Part shown: one piece after another, positions 27,718 to 37,899 of the stretch | Layout of the letters: each line of letters opens with the position of its first letter | Numbering within the stretch: position 1 is the stretch's first letter | Assembly (NCBI RefSeq): GCF_024347615.1 | Contig: NZ_AP025508.1 | Coordinates: 1,550,001-1,614,000, forward strand | Direction: 5' to 3' | Origin: Vibrio splendidus | GTDB taxonomy: Bacteria; Pseudomonadota; Gammaproteobacteria; Enterobacterales; Vibrionaceae | DNA length: 64,000 nucleotides | Notes under the pieces: model-generated | Told to the model about the DNA's origin: nothing | The model's input: the letters and a program-made list of their open reading frames with translations, nothing else | Database searches by the model: none | Program-made: the position numbers and the translations under genes

Positions 27718-28457
27718 TCATCGCATTACTCGTACAAAGTTGTGCATCTATACCGGATATAGAATACAGTCAACAACAGCCATCGAGTTCTGACATTACT
27801 ACGATTTCTGCAATTTATAGTCACGCATGGAGCCCAATACATGGTTACGGTGAAGAAACGGAAGGGTTTGCAGCATACTCCTATGTTATTTCAACTAAAT
27901 CACCTGATCTCCTAGAAACATATCACCCAGAAGCCTATAAAAAGCTTGGAATTCTACTTGCTGAAATCAAAGGTAGTCCAATTCCTTTGAATGATTTTCT
28001 CGGTCGAGATGGGGAGCATTCAGAGCTAATCGCTGGTATTAACCTTTTTTTAATTCCAGAAAACAGACAGAATGGTAACTACAGCGTAGGGCTATCTCAA
28101 CTCATTGTAGCTCGAATTGCTCGACAGCTTGAGGGTAATAGCGAAGCAGCAATAATGGTCAAATCTCTGTTGGACAATCCTGGGCCTTTCATTGTTACAG
28201 CTCCTGTGAGAATCAGCGACATTCATAAGGGAGATGAAGTCGTTTTTGTGTTTTTGGACATGAGCAAAATAAACCCCCAAGCTATCTCTGAGTTGATAAA
28301 CAGTTATGCTTCTTGGCTAAAAAGCGATGCGCCTTCGAACATAGATACGGTTGCCGAGTTTTACGATAGAAGAATCGCTCTGCTCAGCTTTATGCAAGAT
28401 TTTAGTGATTCCATCACGTTGGTTAATTCAAGCTTGGCAGCCTACGGCATTGAATAA
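27684..28457 (+). CDS. Lipoprotein of unknown function
   Basis: 257 residues from the ATG at 27684, which has AGGGA eight bases upstream and gives a clean lipoprotein signal (LLVQSC, lipid-modified Cys at residue 18). The longer frame from 27648 would spoil the signal peptide. The mature part has no family I recognise; it is mixed helix/strand with a conserved-looking GPFIVTAPVRISDIHKGDE segment. It starts inside the small membrane-protein gene. Function unknown; envelope location is clear. Confidence 0.75.
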   Translation: MGTKVKAYTVLVIALLVQSCASIPDIEYSQQQPSSSDITTISAIYSHAWSPIHGYGEETEGFAAYSYVISTKSPDLLETYHPEAYKKLGILLAEIKGSPIPLNDFLGRDGEHSELIAGINLFLIPENRQNGNYSVGLSQLIVARIARQLEGNSEAAIMVKSLLDNPGPFIVTAPVRISDIHKGDEVVFVFLDMSKINPQAISELINSYASWLKSDAPSNIDTVAEFYDRRIALLSFMQDFSDSITLVNSSLAAYGIE

Positions 28458-28734
28458 ATATGGCTAACCATGTTGAGAGTTAGTCAATGTTCTATTGTAA
28501 TGTCTGGGAGTTTTTGCTTGTTACGTCCTACGCTCACGACTAACTGGGAGTTGTGCCTGCATCTTTCACTAATTTATAGTTCGACAGTTGTTGTCTTGTA
28601 AATATATAAATTATTTATCAATTAACCCCAGATGTGTAATGGGTATCACACATTTTGTTGGAGGCTGATCTAGTCTAGTAGGTGCTTACTATTGATAACA
28701 ATAACTTTAATTATATACATTAGGACGTCCTATT

Positions 28735-29661
28735 ATGGCTAAGAAAATAATATTCATTCATGGTCGCGCTCAAAAGCCCGATAAAGCTCCCCTTCAAGCA
28801 CTCTGGTACGAAGCTATAGAACATGGCTTGCAGCGAGATTGTGGAGACTCAAGTTCATTGCAAGCTTTTAAAGATGTCGATAAACGGTTTGTCTATTACG
28901 GTGAACTATCAAACACATTGTTAGAGAAACCAGCGGAAGACCCTGCAAGTCGGCAGCAAGCGTTGTCTGAACTCAAAAAGTACAAGACAAGCCAGTTCAA
29001 TAAAACAACGTATAACAAGGTATCTAAAATTGGTTTTCTAAAAGAGGCGTTAGCAGATACTTTTTCATCGCTATTTGGGCGACTGGGTGCGGCAGAGTCA
29101 CTCATCACGATGGTCGCGCCGGATATGGCGCATTATTGGAATGAAGATACCTATTTTGGCAGCGATGTCAGGCATAGGCTAATGGTTGAACTGAAGGAAG
29201 CGCTTGATAATCAGGACGACGTGATGATTGTATCGCACAGCCTTGGCACGATGATCAGTTATGACGTGCTATGGAAGTTGTCTCATTACGGAGAGTATAG
29301 ACACGACTATGGTGCGGACAAGAAGGTTAACTTATTGCTGACGCTCGGGTCACCGTTAGGAGATGAAAACGTAAAAGATAGACTTAAAGGGAGCCGTTTG
29401 GAAGATGAGAAGAAGTACCCTTTAAACATTCAGCAATGGATAAACATTTCGGCAGAAGATGATTTTATCTCTCATGACAGCAAAATTAGAAATGACTTTA
29501 AAGATATGCTCAAACTGGGTCTGATACCCGGCGGAATGAAAGATATCCACCCGATCTACAACCTCAATATTCGCAACGGAAAAAGCAATCCGCACGCTTC
29601 CATCGGCTATCTAATCAACCCTAAATTCATCACAGTACTGGATGAATGGCTCTCTAGTTGA
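28735..29661 (+). CDS. Serine hydrolase (lipase-like alpha/beta fold), no signal peptide
   Basis: 308 residues. It begins with IIFIHGRAQ (oxyanion strand), has the nucleophile motif SHS169LGT, an acidic ISAEDDFISHD stretch and a late NPHASIGY histidine, a full catalytic triad set. Residues 60-130 form a helical cap. No export signal is present, so it should be cytoplasmic. AGGACG lies before the ATG. It sits alone between a long leader and a shared-arm terminator, in a cargo region. It might be a housekeeping esterase or a lipase-type toxin/defence effector. Confidence 0.8.
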   Translation: MAKKIIFIHGRAQKPDKAPLQALWYEAIEHGLQRDCGDSSSLQAFKDVDKRFVYYGELSNTLLEKPAEDPASRQQALSELKKYKTSQFNKTTYNKVSKIGFLKEALADTFSSLFGRLGAAESLITMVAPDMAHYWNEDTYFGSDVRHRLMVELKEALDNQDDVMIVSHSLGTMISYDVLWKLSHYGEYRHDYGADKKVNLLLTLGSPLGDENVKDRLKGSRLEDEKKYPLNIQQWINISAEDDFISHDSKIRNDFKDMLKLGLIPGGMKDIHPIYNLNIRNGKSNPHASIGYLINPKFITVLDEWLSS

Positions 29662-29716
29662 TTTGGTTTACCATCGTCAATTGTTAGCTGCTTGTTCGTT
29701 GGAACGCAGATAAAAC

Positions 29717-29743
29717 AAGGCCTCGCGTGTGCGAGGCCTTTTT
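29717..29743 (+). terminator. Shared-arm terminator, left flank of the lux segment
   Basis: Arms AAGGCCTCGC / GCGAGGCCTT, loop GTGT, then TTTTTGTGTTC. The hairpin and tail are identical to the copy at 37900, which lies beyond the lux operon. Confidence 0.92.
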
Positions 29744-30229
29744 GTGTTCTGTGGATCGAGCGAATTGACTTGGGCAGATGTACGTCAAGTTCGACTTACA
29801 AATCCCCTCCTAGCCTCCCCTTGGCTTATATCTCCAATCTCTCGTTGGTCACGGCAAAGGCTAGGGATTGAGTGTGATCGTTACGAGTTTACTATTTCGA
29901 TATATTTATTCAAATTAGCCATTTTAAATGGGCGTATGAAATATCCCATGAGACTTTTGTTTTTCTGTATCTATGGTTTTTACATTTTAAAATTAAAAGT
30001 ATATTTATGCGCTGTGAAATCATTTCTATGAAATATAATTCAATTTAAAAAATAATAAATATTATAGATAAGGATAACTATAATTGGTCATATCTATAGT
30101 TGTTAATAATTATAGTGAGCTGTTTTTTTTTGATACGTTTAACGTTTTTAAATATAAATATTTATTTTATTTCCAAAGAGGCAGGTTCGTAGCTAGGGTT
30201 GTTGGGGATAAAGAGGAGTCATCTTTAAT
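29744..30229. other. Upstream region of the lux operon
   Basis: About 485 bases. The left part (29808-29900) is a degenerate copy of the 26.9 kb repeat element. The rest is extremely AT-rich and holds an inverted repeat AACTATA (30076) / TATAGTT (30095) that could be a regulator site, and a Shine-Dalgarno GAGGAG about 11 bases before luxC. No Fischeri-type lux box and no luxI or luxR gene are present; control by a distant LuxR/HapR-type regulator is inferred. Confidence 0.5.
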
Positions 30230-31663
30230 ATGGAAAAGCATTTACCCTTGATTATAAATGGTCTGATATGCTCTACGGGGCGAGGAAGTCATGAGATCAC
30301 TTTTGAAGAAAATAAAGTTAAAATAGATTCTTTCAATGTTGAGCATATTTCTAAGATGCTTAATCAGGAGGTTCTGATAGATTTAGATATAAATAATATA
30401 ATCAATTTTGTTTATACAGTGGGACAGCGCTGGAAGAATGAAGAATATTCTAGAAGAAGAACGTACATTAGAAACCTAATTACCTACTTAGGTTATTCAC
30501 CACAAATGGCAAAATTAGAGGCCAATTGGATCGCAATGATTTTATGCTCTAAAAGTGCCTTATATGACATTGTGAATACTGAGCTTGGGTCAACCCATAT
30601 TCAAGATGAGTGGTTACCTCAAGGTGAGTGTTATGTAAGAGCATTCCCTAAAGGGCGAGTCATGCACTTACTCGCAGGTAATGTTCCCCTTTCAGGTGTG
30701 ACATCGATATTGCGTGGCATTCTGACTAAAAATCAATGCATCGTACGAATGTCGGCTTCCGATCCATTTACTGCGCATGCATTGGCAATGAGTTTTATAG
30801 ACGTCAATCCGGACCACCCAATTTCTAAGTCGATCTCTGTACTGTATTGGCCACATAAAGCTGATACGACAATTGCGGAAGAGCTAATTAGTCATATGGA
30901 TGCGGTTGTTGCTTGGGGAGGGCATGATGCTATTGATTGGGCGGTTAAGCATTCGCCTTCACATATTGATGTTTTGAAGTTCGGCCCTAAAAAAAGTTTT
31001 ACTATTTTAGATGAACCGACCAACTTAGATGAAGCGGCTTCCGGCGCCGCTCATGATATTTGCTTTTATGACCAGAATGCTTGTTTCTCTACCCAGAATA
31101 TATACTTTTGTGGAGACAACTACGAAGCTTTTAAGGATAAGTTGGTAGAAAAATTATGTCTTTATGAAAATATTCTCCCGAAGTCTAGGCAAAGTTTTGA
31201 TGAAGAAGCTTTGTTTTCATTTACTCGATTGGAATGTCAATTCTCAGGTCTCAACATTATATCGGAACCAGATAATAAGTGGATGATTATAGAATCAGAC
31301 GCTGGTGTCGAATACAACCACCCTTTAAGTCGTTGTGTTTATATCCATAAAATAAATAAGGTGGAAGATGTTGTTGATTATATCGACAAGCATAAAACTC
31401 AAACGATTTCTTTTTATCCTTGGAGTTCTTCAATTAAATACCGAGATATCTTTGCTCAAAAAGGCGTTGAGCGAATAGTTGAATCCGGCATGAATAATAT
31501 ATTTAGAGCGGGTGGTGCACATGATGCGATGCGACCACTACAACGCTTAGTTCGATTTGTCTCTCACGAAAGACCATATAGTTTCACCACCAAGGATGTC
31601 TCTGTAGAAATAGAACAAACTCGATTTCTTGAAGAAGATAAGTTCTTGGTTTTTGTCCCTTAA
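30230..31663 (+). CDS. luxC: Long-chain fatty acyl-CoA/acyl-protein reductase LuxC
   Basis: 477 residues, the normal LuxC length. It reduces activated myristoyl groups to the long-chain aldehyde used by luciferase, as part of the LuxCDE complex. The catalytic cysteine is C285 in the motif DQNACFST, and the nucleotide-binding half with GNVPLSGVTS precedes it. It is the first gene of the lux operon; luxD follows 15 bases later. Sequence is intact without frameshift. Codon use is AT-rich compared with pheST. Confidence 0.97.
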   Translation: MEKHLPLIINGLICSTGRGSHEITFEENKVKIDSFNVEHISKMLNQEVLIDLDINNIINFVYTVGQRWKNEEYSRRRTYIRNLITYLGYSPQMAKLEANWIAMILCSKSALYDIVNTELGSTHIQDEWLPQGECYVRAFPKGRVMHLLAGNVPLSGVTSILRGILTKNQCIVRMSASDPFTAHALAMSFIDVNPDHPISKSISVLYWPHKADTTIAEELISHMDAVVAWGGHDAIDWAVKHSPSHIDVLKFGPKKSFTILDEPTNLDEAASGAAHDICFYDQNACFSTQNIYFCGDNYEAFKDKLVEKLCLYENILPKSRQSFDEEALFSFTRLECQFSGLNIISEPDNKWMIIESDAGVEYNHPLSRCVYIHKINKVEDVVDYIDKHKTQTISFYPWSSSIKYRDIFAQKGVERIVESGMNNIFRAGGAHDAMRPLQRLVRFVSHERPYSFTTKDVSVEIEQTRFLEEDKFLVFVP

Positions 31664-31678
31664 ATAAGGAAGTTTATA

Positions 31679-32596
31679 ATGAAAAGTCAATGTAAGACTA
31701 TTTCTCACGTGCTAAGCGTGAATGATGGTCAGAATATTCATATCTGGGAAACACCTCCGAATAAAAGTGCTCCCTCTAAAAACAATACCATTCTTATTGC
31801 TTCTGGGTTCGCTCGGAGAATGGATCACTTTGCTGGTCTCGCAGAATACTTGTCTGAAAATGGGTTCCATGTATTTCGTTATGACTCGCTCCATCACGTC
31901 GGTTTGAGCTCAGGCACTATCGATGAATTTACGATGACCACTGGAAAAAACAGTTTATGCACGGTTTATCACTGGCTACAACAAAAGGGCATCTCGAACA
32001 TCGGGCTCATTGCGGCAAGTTTGTCGGCTCGTGTGGCTTATGAGGTTGTTGCTGATCTGGAATTATCTTTCCTCATTACTGCTGTTGGTGTCGTAAATCT
32101 GCGTGACACGCTGGAAAAAGCACTTGGGTTTGATTATCTCAGTTTACCGATCGATGAGTTGCCAAACGACCTTGACTTCGAAGGGCACAAGCTTGGTTCT
32201 GAAGTGTTTGTTCGAGACTGTTTTGAGCATCATTGGGATACTTTGGAATCTACGCTTGCCAAGGTCTCTAATACCTCTGTTCCATTAATTGCATTTACCG
32301 CCAACAACGATGATTGGGTAGAGCAAGATGAAGTCTACGGAATGCTCGGACAAATCAGCAGCGGCAATTGCAAACTTTACTCCTTGCTTGGGAGCTCTCA
32401 CGACTTGGGTGAGAATTTAGTTGTCTTACGTAACTTTTATCAATCTGTGACGAAAGCAGCGATCGCAATGGATGACGGCAGTCTCGAAATCGATGTTGAT
32501 TTTGTCGAGCCCGATTTTGAGCAGCTCACCATCGCGACGGTCAATGAGCGTCGTCTAAAAGCAGAAATCGAAAGCCGCATGCTAGAAATGGCTTAA
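31679..32596 (+). CDS. luxD: Myristoyl-ACP thioesterase LuxD
   Basis: 305 residues. It cleaves myristoyl-ACP to supply tetradecanoic acid for the reductase complex. The known LuxD catalytic triad is complete: S114 in AASLSARVAYEV, D211 in ANNDDW and H241 in SSHDLG. It lies between luxC and luxA and AAGGAAG precedes its start. Nothing is missing. Confidence 0.97.
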   Translation: MKSQCKTISHVLSVNDGQNIHIWETPPNKSAPSKNNTILIASGFARRMDHFAGLAEYLSENGFHVFRYDSLHHVGLSSGTIDEFTMTTGKNSLCTVYHWLQQKGISNIGLIAASLSARVAYEVVADLELSFLITAVGVVNLRDTLEKALGFDYLSLPIDELPNDLDFEGHKLGSEVFVRDCFEHHWDTLESTLAKVSNTSVPLIAFTANNDDWVEQDEVYGMLGQISSGNCKLYSLLGSSHDLGENLVVLRNFYQSVTKAAIAMDDGSLEIDVDFVEPDFEQLTIATVNERRLKAEIESRMLEMA

Positions 32597-32631
32597 TGCT
32601 TACCTGCAACACCAATAAATAAGGAAACGTT

Positions 32632-33699
32632 ATGAAATTTGGAAATTTCCTTCTCACTTATCAACCACCTGAGTTAGATCAGGCACAAGTGATGAAGCGA
32701 TTGGTTAACCTTGGCAAAGCCTCTGAAAGTTGTGGCTTCGATACCGCTTGGTTATTAGAGCATCACTTTACTGAGTTCGGTTTACTGGGTAACCCATATG
32801 TGGCCGCTGCGAACTTACTGGGTGCGACAGAAAACCTTAATGTTGGTACCGCTGCGATTGTGTTACCAACGGCGCACCCTGTCCGACAAGCTGAAGATGT
32901 TAACTTGCTTGATCAAATGTCGAAAGGGCGATTCCGCTTTGGTATTTGTCGCGGGTTGTATGATAAGGACTTCCGAGTGTTTGGGACTGATATGGATAAC
33001 AGCCGTGCACTGATGGATTGTTGGTATGACTTGATGAAAGAAGGCTTTGAAGAAGGTTACATGGCCGCAGATAACGAGCATATTAAATTTCCTAGAGTAC
33101 AGTTGAACCCTGCAGCACACACCAAAGGCGGCGCACCTGTTTATGTGGTTGCTGAATCAGCGTCCACAACGGAATGGGCCGCACAGCGTGGCCTGCCAAT
33201 GATCTTAAGTTGGATCATCAATACACATGAAAAGAAAGCTCAGCTCGATCTTTACAATGAAATCGCGGCGGAACATGGCTACGACGTCACCCAAATTGAC
33301 CACTGCCTATCTTACATTACTTCAGTCGACCATGACTCTGAGAGAGCTAAAGAAGTTTGCCGAAACTTCCTTGCCCATTGGTACGACTCTTACGTGAATG
33401 CCACCACTATTTTTGATGATTCTAACCAGATCAAAGGCTATGACTTTAACAAAGGCCAATGGCGTGACTTTGTTTTGAAAGGTCATAAGGACACCAATCG
33501 TCGCATTGATTACAGCTACGAAATCAATCCAGTGGGCACGCCTGAAGAGTGTATCGCGATCATCCAGCAGGATATCGATGCAACAGGTATCAACAATATT
33601 TGCTGTGGTTTTGAAGCTAACGGTTCAGAAGAAGAAATCATCGCATCCATGACGCTGTTTCAATCTGATGTGATGCCATATCTCAAAGAGAAACAATAA
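32632..33699 (+). CDS. luxA: Bacterial luciferase alpha subunit
   Basis: 355 residues, as in V. harveyi. A TIM-barrel flavin monooxygenase that, with LuxB, oxidises FMNH2 and a long-chain aldehyde to emit light. The active-site H44 (LLEHHF, H44-H45) and the reactive C106 (FGICRG) are both present. AAGGAAACG lies before the ATG. The subunit looks fully functional. Confidence 0.98.
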   Translation: MKFGNFLLTYQPPELDQAQVMKRLVNLGKASESCGFDTAWLLEHHFTEFGLLGNPYVAAANLLGATENLNVGTAAIVLPTAHPVRQAEDVNLLDQMSKGRFRFGICRGLYDKDFRVFGTDMDNSRALMDCWYDLMKEGFEEGYMAADNEHIKFPRVQLNPAAHTKGGAPVYVVAESASTTEWAAQRGLPMILSWIINTHEKKAQLDLYNEIAAEHGYDVTQIDHCLSYITSVDHDSERAKEVCRNFLAHWYDSYVNATTIFDDSNQIKGYDFNKGQWRDFVLKGHKDTNRRIDYSYEINPVGTPEECIAIIQQDIDATGINNICCGFEANGSEEEIIASMTLFQSDVMPYLKEKQ

Positions 33700-33725
33700 T
33701 AATTATTTTCGATAAGGAAAGGGAC

Positions 33726-34700
33726 ATGAAATTTGGATTATTCTTCCTCAATTTTTTGAACTCAAAACAATCTTCAGATCAAGTCATTGAAGAGATGTTA
33801 GATACTGCTCATTACGCTGACCAACTGAGTTTTGATACCGTCGCTGTGTATGAAAACCATTTCTCGAATCAAGGCACAGTAGGTGCGCCATTGACGGTAG
33901 CGGGCTTTTTACTTGGTATGACTCAAAATCTCAAAGTTGCTTCTTTGAATCATGTTATTACCACCCATCATCCGGTTCGCGTTGCTGAAGAAGCTTGCCT
34001 GCTTGACCAGATGAGTGAAGGGCGCTTTGTTTTTGGTTTTAGTGATTGTGAAAAAAGTACGGATATGCGCTTCTTTAATCGTCCGACTAATGCGCAATTT
34101 CAGGTATTTGATGCATGTTATGAAATTATCAATGACGCTTTTTCAACGGGTTACTGCCACCCTGATAACGACTTTTTCAGTTTTCCAAAGATTTCTGTAA
34201 ATCCACATGCTTATACCGAAGGTGGTCCCGCTCAGTTTGTGAATGCTACCAGTAAAGAAGTGGTCGAATGGGCAGCGAAGCGAGCTCTTGCTCTTGTGTT
34301 TAAGTGGGATGACTCCAATGCGCAGCGCCAAGAATACGCGATGCTCTACAACGATGTTGCTAACGAGCACGGTGTAGATATAGCGAAAGTGCGCCATAAG
34401 CTGACTCTTTTAGTCAACCAGAATCTTGATGGCGACCAAGCAAGAGCAGAAACGCATGAGTACTTAGCAGAGTATGTTCGCGAGTCTTACCCAAATAGTG
34501 ACTTCTCTACAAAAATGTCCGAATTGTTGTCTGAAAGTGCAATTGGTACTTATGAAGAAAGTACTCAAGCAGCACGTATCGCAATCGAGTGCTGTGGTGC
34601 TTCTGATGTTTTGATGTCATTTGAGTCGATTGCAGATAAGGCTCAACAGAGAGCTGTGATCGATATCGTGAATGTCAACATTATGAAATACCACTCTTAA
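33726..34700 (+). CDS. luxB: Bacterial luciferase beta subunit
   Basis: 324 residues, the usual length. It is the structural partner of LuxA and is related to it but lacks the active-site cysteine, as expected. It starts 27 bases after luxA behind AAGGAAAGGG. No luxF follows, unlike some Photobacterium operons. Confidence 0.98.
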   Translation: MKFGLFFLNFLNSKQSSDQVIEEMLDTAHYADQLSFDTVAVYENHFSNQGTVGAPLTVAGFLLGMTQNLKVASLNHVITTHHPVRVAEEACLLDQMSEGRFVFGFSDCEKSTDMRFFNRPTNAQFQVFDACYEIINDAFSTGYCHPDNDFFSFPKISVNPHAYTEGGPAQFVNATSKEVVEWAAKRALALVFKWDDSNAQRQEYAMLYNDVANEHGVDIAKVRHKLTLLVNQNLDGDQARAETHEYLAEYVRESYPNSDFSTKMSELLSESAIGTYEESTQAARIAIECCGASDVLMSFESIADKAQQRAVIDIVNVNIMKYHS

Positions 34701-34716
34701 GACTACATGAACGCAT

Positions 34717-34742
34717 AAAGGGGCATATTTCTGTCCCTTTTT
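34717..34742 (+). terminator. Attenuator-like hairpin between luxB and luxE
   Basis: Arms AAAGGG / CCCTTT with a T-run in the 88-base gap. It may reduce read-through so that luxE and later genes are expressed below luxAB. Confidence 0.5.
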
Positions 34743-34788
34743 CCATCTCTATGCGCAATCGCGCTTATTTATATATATAGGCATTTAT

Positions 34789-35922
34789 ATGGACGTACTT
34801 TCAGCGGTCAAGCAGGAAAATATCGCGGCGAGCACAGAAATCGATGACTTGATTTTTATGGGCACACCACACCAGTGGCCTTTGCAACAACAGAAGCAAT
34901 TGACTTCCCGTTTCGTTAAAGAGGCGTATCGGTATCATTACCAGAATAACGAGGATTATCGTCATTTCTGCCAAACATTAGGTGTGAAAGAGGACGTATC
35001 CGACCTCAACGATATCCCCGTTTTTCCAACTTCAATCTTCAAACTAAGAGCGTTACTGACAGTCGAAGACGCTGACGTTGAAAATCGATTCACAAGCAGC
35101 GGCACTAGTGGAATAAAAAGCATAGTTGCTAGAGACCGACTGAGCATCGAGCGCCTGCTTGGTTCAGTCAATTTCGGCATGAATTATGTCGGTGATTGGT
35201 TTGATCATCAAATGGAGTTGGTCAATTTAGGCCCGGACCGCTTTAACGCCAATAACATTTGGTTCAAATATGTGATGAGCTTGGTCGAGCTGCTTTATCC
35301 AACAGCTTTTACCGTGAACGAAGATGAAATCGATTTTGAAGCAACGTTAAAAAACATGGAGAGGATTAAGAAAAAGGGTAAAACCATTTGTCTTATTGGC
35401 CCTCCTTATTTCATCTACCTGCTTTGTCATTTCATGCGTAAACAAGGGCGAGAGTTCAATGGTGGCAGCGATCTTTACATAATTACGGGTGGAGGCTGGA
35501 AGAAGCATCAAGACCAATCTCTCGATCGAGAGGCTTTCAATCAACTTCTGCTTGAAACATTTGACTTAGACAGTTCCCAACAGATCCGAGATACCTTCAA
35601 CCAAGTGGAGTTGAATACTTGCTTTTTCGAAGATAAAGAACATAAAAAAAGAGTACCACCTTGGGTGTTTGCGAGAGCTTTGGATCCCATCACTCTTAAA
35701 CCTTTGCCAAATGGGGAGCCGGGGCTAATGAGCTATATGGATGCGTCGGCGGTGAGTTATCCCTGTTTCTTGGTCACCGATGATATTGGCATCGTGAGAG
35801 AGGAAGAGGGGGAAAGACCTGGGACAACGGTCGAGATCGTTAGACGGGTAAATACGAGAGGGCTAAAAGGGTGCGCACTGAGTTTGTCTCAAGCGATTAC
35901 GACTAAGAATCTGAAGGGGTGA
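34789..35922 (+). CDS. luxE: Acyl-protein synthetase LuxE
   Basis: 377 residues. It activates myristic acid with ATP and passes the acyl group to LuxC. The adenylation-type motif FTSSGTSGIKS near residue 102 is visible. The gene is intact and its stop lies six bases before the chosen luxG start. Confidence 0.97.
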   Translation: MDVLSAVKQENIAASTEIDDLIFMGTPHQWPLQQQKQLTSRFVKEAYRYHYQNNEDYRHFCQTLGVKEDVSDLNDIPVFPTSIFKLRALLTVEDADVENRFTSSGTSGIKSIVARDRLSIERLLGSVNFGMNYVGDWFDHQMELVNLGPDRFNANNIWFKYVMSLVELLYPTAFTVNEDEIDFEATLKNMERIKKKGKTICLIGPPYFIYLLCHFMRKQGREFNGGSDLYIITGGGWKKHQDQSLDREAFNQLLLETFDLDSSQQIRDTFNQVELNTCFFEDKEHKKRVPPWVFARALDPITLKPLPNGEPGLMSYMDASAVSYPCFLVTDDIGIVREEEGERPGTTVEIVRRVNTRGLKGCALSLSQAITTKNLKG

Positions 35923-35927
35923 ATGTG

Positions 35928-36629
35928 ATGTTATGTACGGTAGAAAAAATAGAACCACTTACCAGCTTTATATCCCGTGTAGTATTGAGACCAGATCAAC
36001 CATTTGATTTTAGAGCAGGGCAATACATCAATCTCAGCTTAAATTGTGGCGGAGTTCCGCTTTCCATTGCTTCTTGCCCTACTGAAGGTGAGTTTTTAGA
36101 GCTTCATATTGGTGGCTCAGAGCTGCGTAATAAAAATACCCTTGTTATGGAAGAGCTGACCAATGCTTGGCTCAGTGGCCAAAAAATTGAAGTGAGTGAA
36201 CCGAGAGGTGACGCTTGGCTCCGCAGTAAGAGCGCAAAATCTCTATTACTCATAGCCGGTGGTACTGGTATGTCATATGCGATGAGTATTTTGAGAAACA
36301 GTTTACAACATGGTTTTACACAACCGATTTACGTCTATTGGGGTGCAAAAGATATGAATAACTTGTACGTGCATGATGAGTTGGTTGATATTGCCTTGAA
36401 AAACAGAAATGTTCGTTACGTACCTATTACGGAGGTCCCAAGCTCCCCCCAATATTCGAAGCGTGGGCAGGTTCTAGAGTGTGTGATGAATGATTTCGGG
36501 AACTTATCTGAATTCGATATCTATTTATGCGGCCCTGGCAAAATGGTTGAGTCCGCTCGGACAGAATTTTGTAAAGAGAAAGGTGTAGAGCTAGATCAAC
36601 TTTATTCCGATGCATTCGCTTATTTATAA
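35928..36629 (+). CDS. luxG: FMN reductase LuxG
   Basis: 233 residues from the ATG at 35928, the V. harveyi length; a GTG at 35919 would overlap luxE. It is a flavin reductase of the Fre/ferredoxin-reductase fold that feeds FMNH2 to luciferase: AGQYINLS in the flavin part and [10 protein letters not shown] plus a late YLCGPGKMV in the NADH part. AAGGGG lies upstream. It is followed by ribB. Confidence 0.95.
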   Translation: MLCTVEKIEPLTSFISRVVLRPDQPFDFRAGQYINLSLNCGGVPLSIASCPTEGEFLELHIGGSELRNKNTLVMEELTNAWLSGQKIEVSEPRGDAWLRSKSAKSLLLIAGGTGMSYAMSILRNSLQHGFTQPIYVYWGAKDMNNLYVHDELVDIALKNRNVRYVPITEVPSSPQYSKRGQVLECVMNDFGNLSEFDIYLCGPGKMVESARTEFCKEKGVELDQLYSDAFAYL

Positions 36630-36651
36630 CAACTTTCAAGGAGATGAAATC

Positions 36652-37347
36652 ATGGAGTCTACGTCACTTTTAGAAGAGTTTGGTAATCCTCTGCAAAGAG
36701 TCGAACGGGCTATTGAGGCGCTTAAACATGGCAATGGTATCTTATTGATGGATGATGAGAACCGCGAAAATGAAGGTGACTTGATCTTTTCTGCTCAATA
36801 CCTGACAGAGCAACAAATGGCGCTGATGATCAGAGAATGTAGTGGAATCGTATGTTTGTGCTTAACTCAAGAGCGAGCGAACTGGTTGGAATTGCCTCCT
36901 ATGGTGGAAGATAACCGAAGTAAAAACCAAACGGCTTTTACGGTGTCAATCGAAGCTAAAGAGGGGGTTACAACAGGAGTATCAGCAAAAGACCGTGTGA
37001 CAACAGTAAAAACAGCGATCCATTTTGATGCTCAACCGGAAGATCTTGCGAGACCGGGGCACGTTTTTCCTTTGGTTGCCAAAAGCAATGGCGTACTGAG
37101 CCGTCGAGGTCATACGGAAGGGACTGTTGACTTAATGCAGCTCGCTAACCTTGTCCCATCAGGTGTGCTTTGTGAACTTACCAACCTGGATGGCACTATG
37201 GCAAAACTTCCTGAAACCATTGTGTTTGCGAAACGTCATAAGATGCCCGTTCTGACGATAGAAGACATTGTTGAATATCGAAAGGACATAACGCTACGAA
37301 AAAAGTATCAAAAGCCTAGTGAGATAGTGGAGCTTAATTTGGCTTAA
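36652..37347 (+). CDS. ribB: 3,4-dihydroxy-2-butanone 4-phosphate synthase (LuxH)
   Basis: 231 residues from the ATG at 36652, chosen for the strong AAGGAG nine bases before it; the frame is open earlier, inside luxG. The motif [11 protein letters not shown] and a later [11 protein letters not shown] mark the RibB active site, which makes the four-carbon unit of riboflavin. In the operon it is the gene called luxH and supplies flavin for luminescence. A terminator follows at 37395. Confidence 0.95.
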   Translation: MESTSLLEEFGNPLQRVERAIEALKHGNGILLMDDENRENEGDLIFSAQYLTEQQMALMIRECSGIVCLCLTQERANWLELPPMVEDNRSKNQTAFTVSIEAKEGVTTGVSAKDRVTTVKTAIHFDAQPEDLARPGHVFPLVAKSNGVLSRRGHTEGTVDLMQLANLVPSGVLCELTNLDGTMAKLPETIVFAKRHKMPVLTIEDIVEYRKDITLRKKYQKPSEIVELNLA

Positions 37348-37394
37348 TCTAATCATTTACGCTTCTTTTGTTCTGTACTTACACTGATTTTTTC

Positions 37395-37416
37395 ACCCGT
37401 CCTCGGCGGGTTTTTT
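37395..37416 (+). terminator. Terminator of the lux operon
   Basis: Stem ACCCG / CGGGT with loop TCCTCGG followed by six T. Confidence 0.85.
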
Positions 37417-37544
37417 ACTGCAAGGTGTTTTTGGGAAACGTTGTTAGTGTTTTGGCTAATTCAACAAACCATGAATAACTAAAAGCACGGAAACTCGTCT
37501 AATTTAGTGCCTACTATTGATAGTGTGCAGTTCGGCGAGGATGT

Positions 37545-37701
37545 AGAGCGGCCTTTAGAGCCCCATAAACCACAATCAATAGCGTCACTTGGCAGTTTCG
37601 TCTTACGTTTTTACTTGACCGAAGGCGACGCTTGATTCAATAGACGCAATATTGGGTAGGTGAGTTAATTGATTTCGGAATAACTCCCCGCAGCTTTTTA
37701 G
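37545..37701 (-). pseudogene. Remnant of the Lrp gene 3' end with its downstream flank, copy 1
   Basis: Aligns with 51725-51875, the last ~115 bases of the intact Lrp-family gene plus the flank after its stop (shared CCGAAGGCGA, GATTCAATAGA, GCAATATTGGG). It is clearly diverged and cannot code. It abuts the hydrolase remnant at 37704. Confidence 0.85.
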
Positions 37702-37703
37702 CC

Positions 37704-37853
37704 TCTCGCCTATGGCTAACGGATTCAGAAGCGAACAATAAGCACATCAAAAACTACAGCATTTACTACATTGAGGACTCAGGTCATTCCCAATGCTAGA
37801 GCTGCCAAAGCAATTCAACGTTGATGAAAGCGTTGAAGTCAGTGCAGTAGGGT
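37704..37853 (+). pseudogene. Remnant of the hydrolase 3' end, copy C
   Basis: About 150 bases matching 26737-26893 of the hydrolase gene at roughly 85 percent by eye, with indels that break the frame (TATGGCTAACGGATTCAGAA is shared but for one base). The shared-arm terminator follows at 37900. The order lrp end then hydrolase end is reversed compared with the intact genes and marks a unit junction. Confidence 0.88.
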
Positions 37854-37899
37854 GTTGCCGTTGATAAAGATTAGTTGTAACCGTTCGATAGATAAAACT

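Noticed and set aside
29729..30031. 100-codon frame after the 29.7 kb terminator
   Set aside because: It begins in the terminator and runs through the decayed repeat element; composition is not protein-like and there is no ribosome-binding site.
29744..30229. Fischeri-type lux box before luxC
   Set aside because: No 20-base dyad of that type was found and no luxR/luxI is present; the operon looks Harveyi-type.
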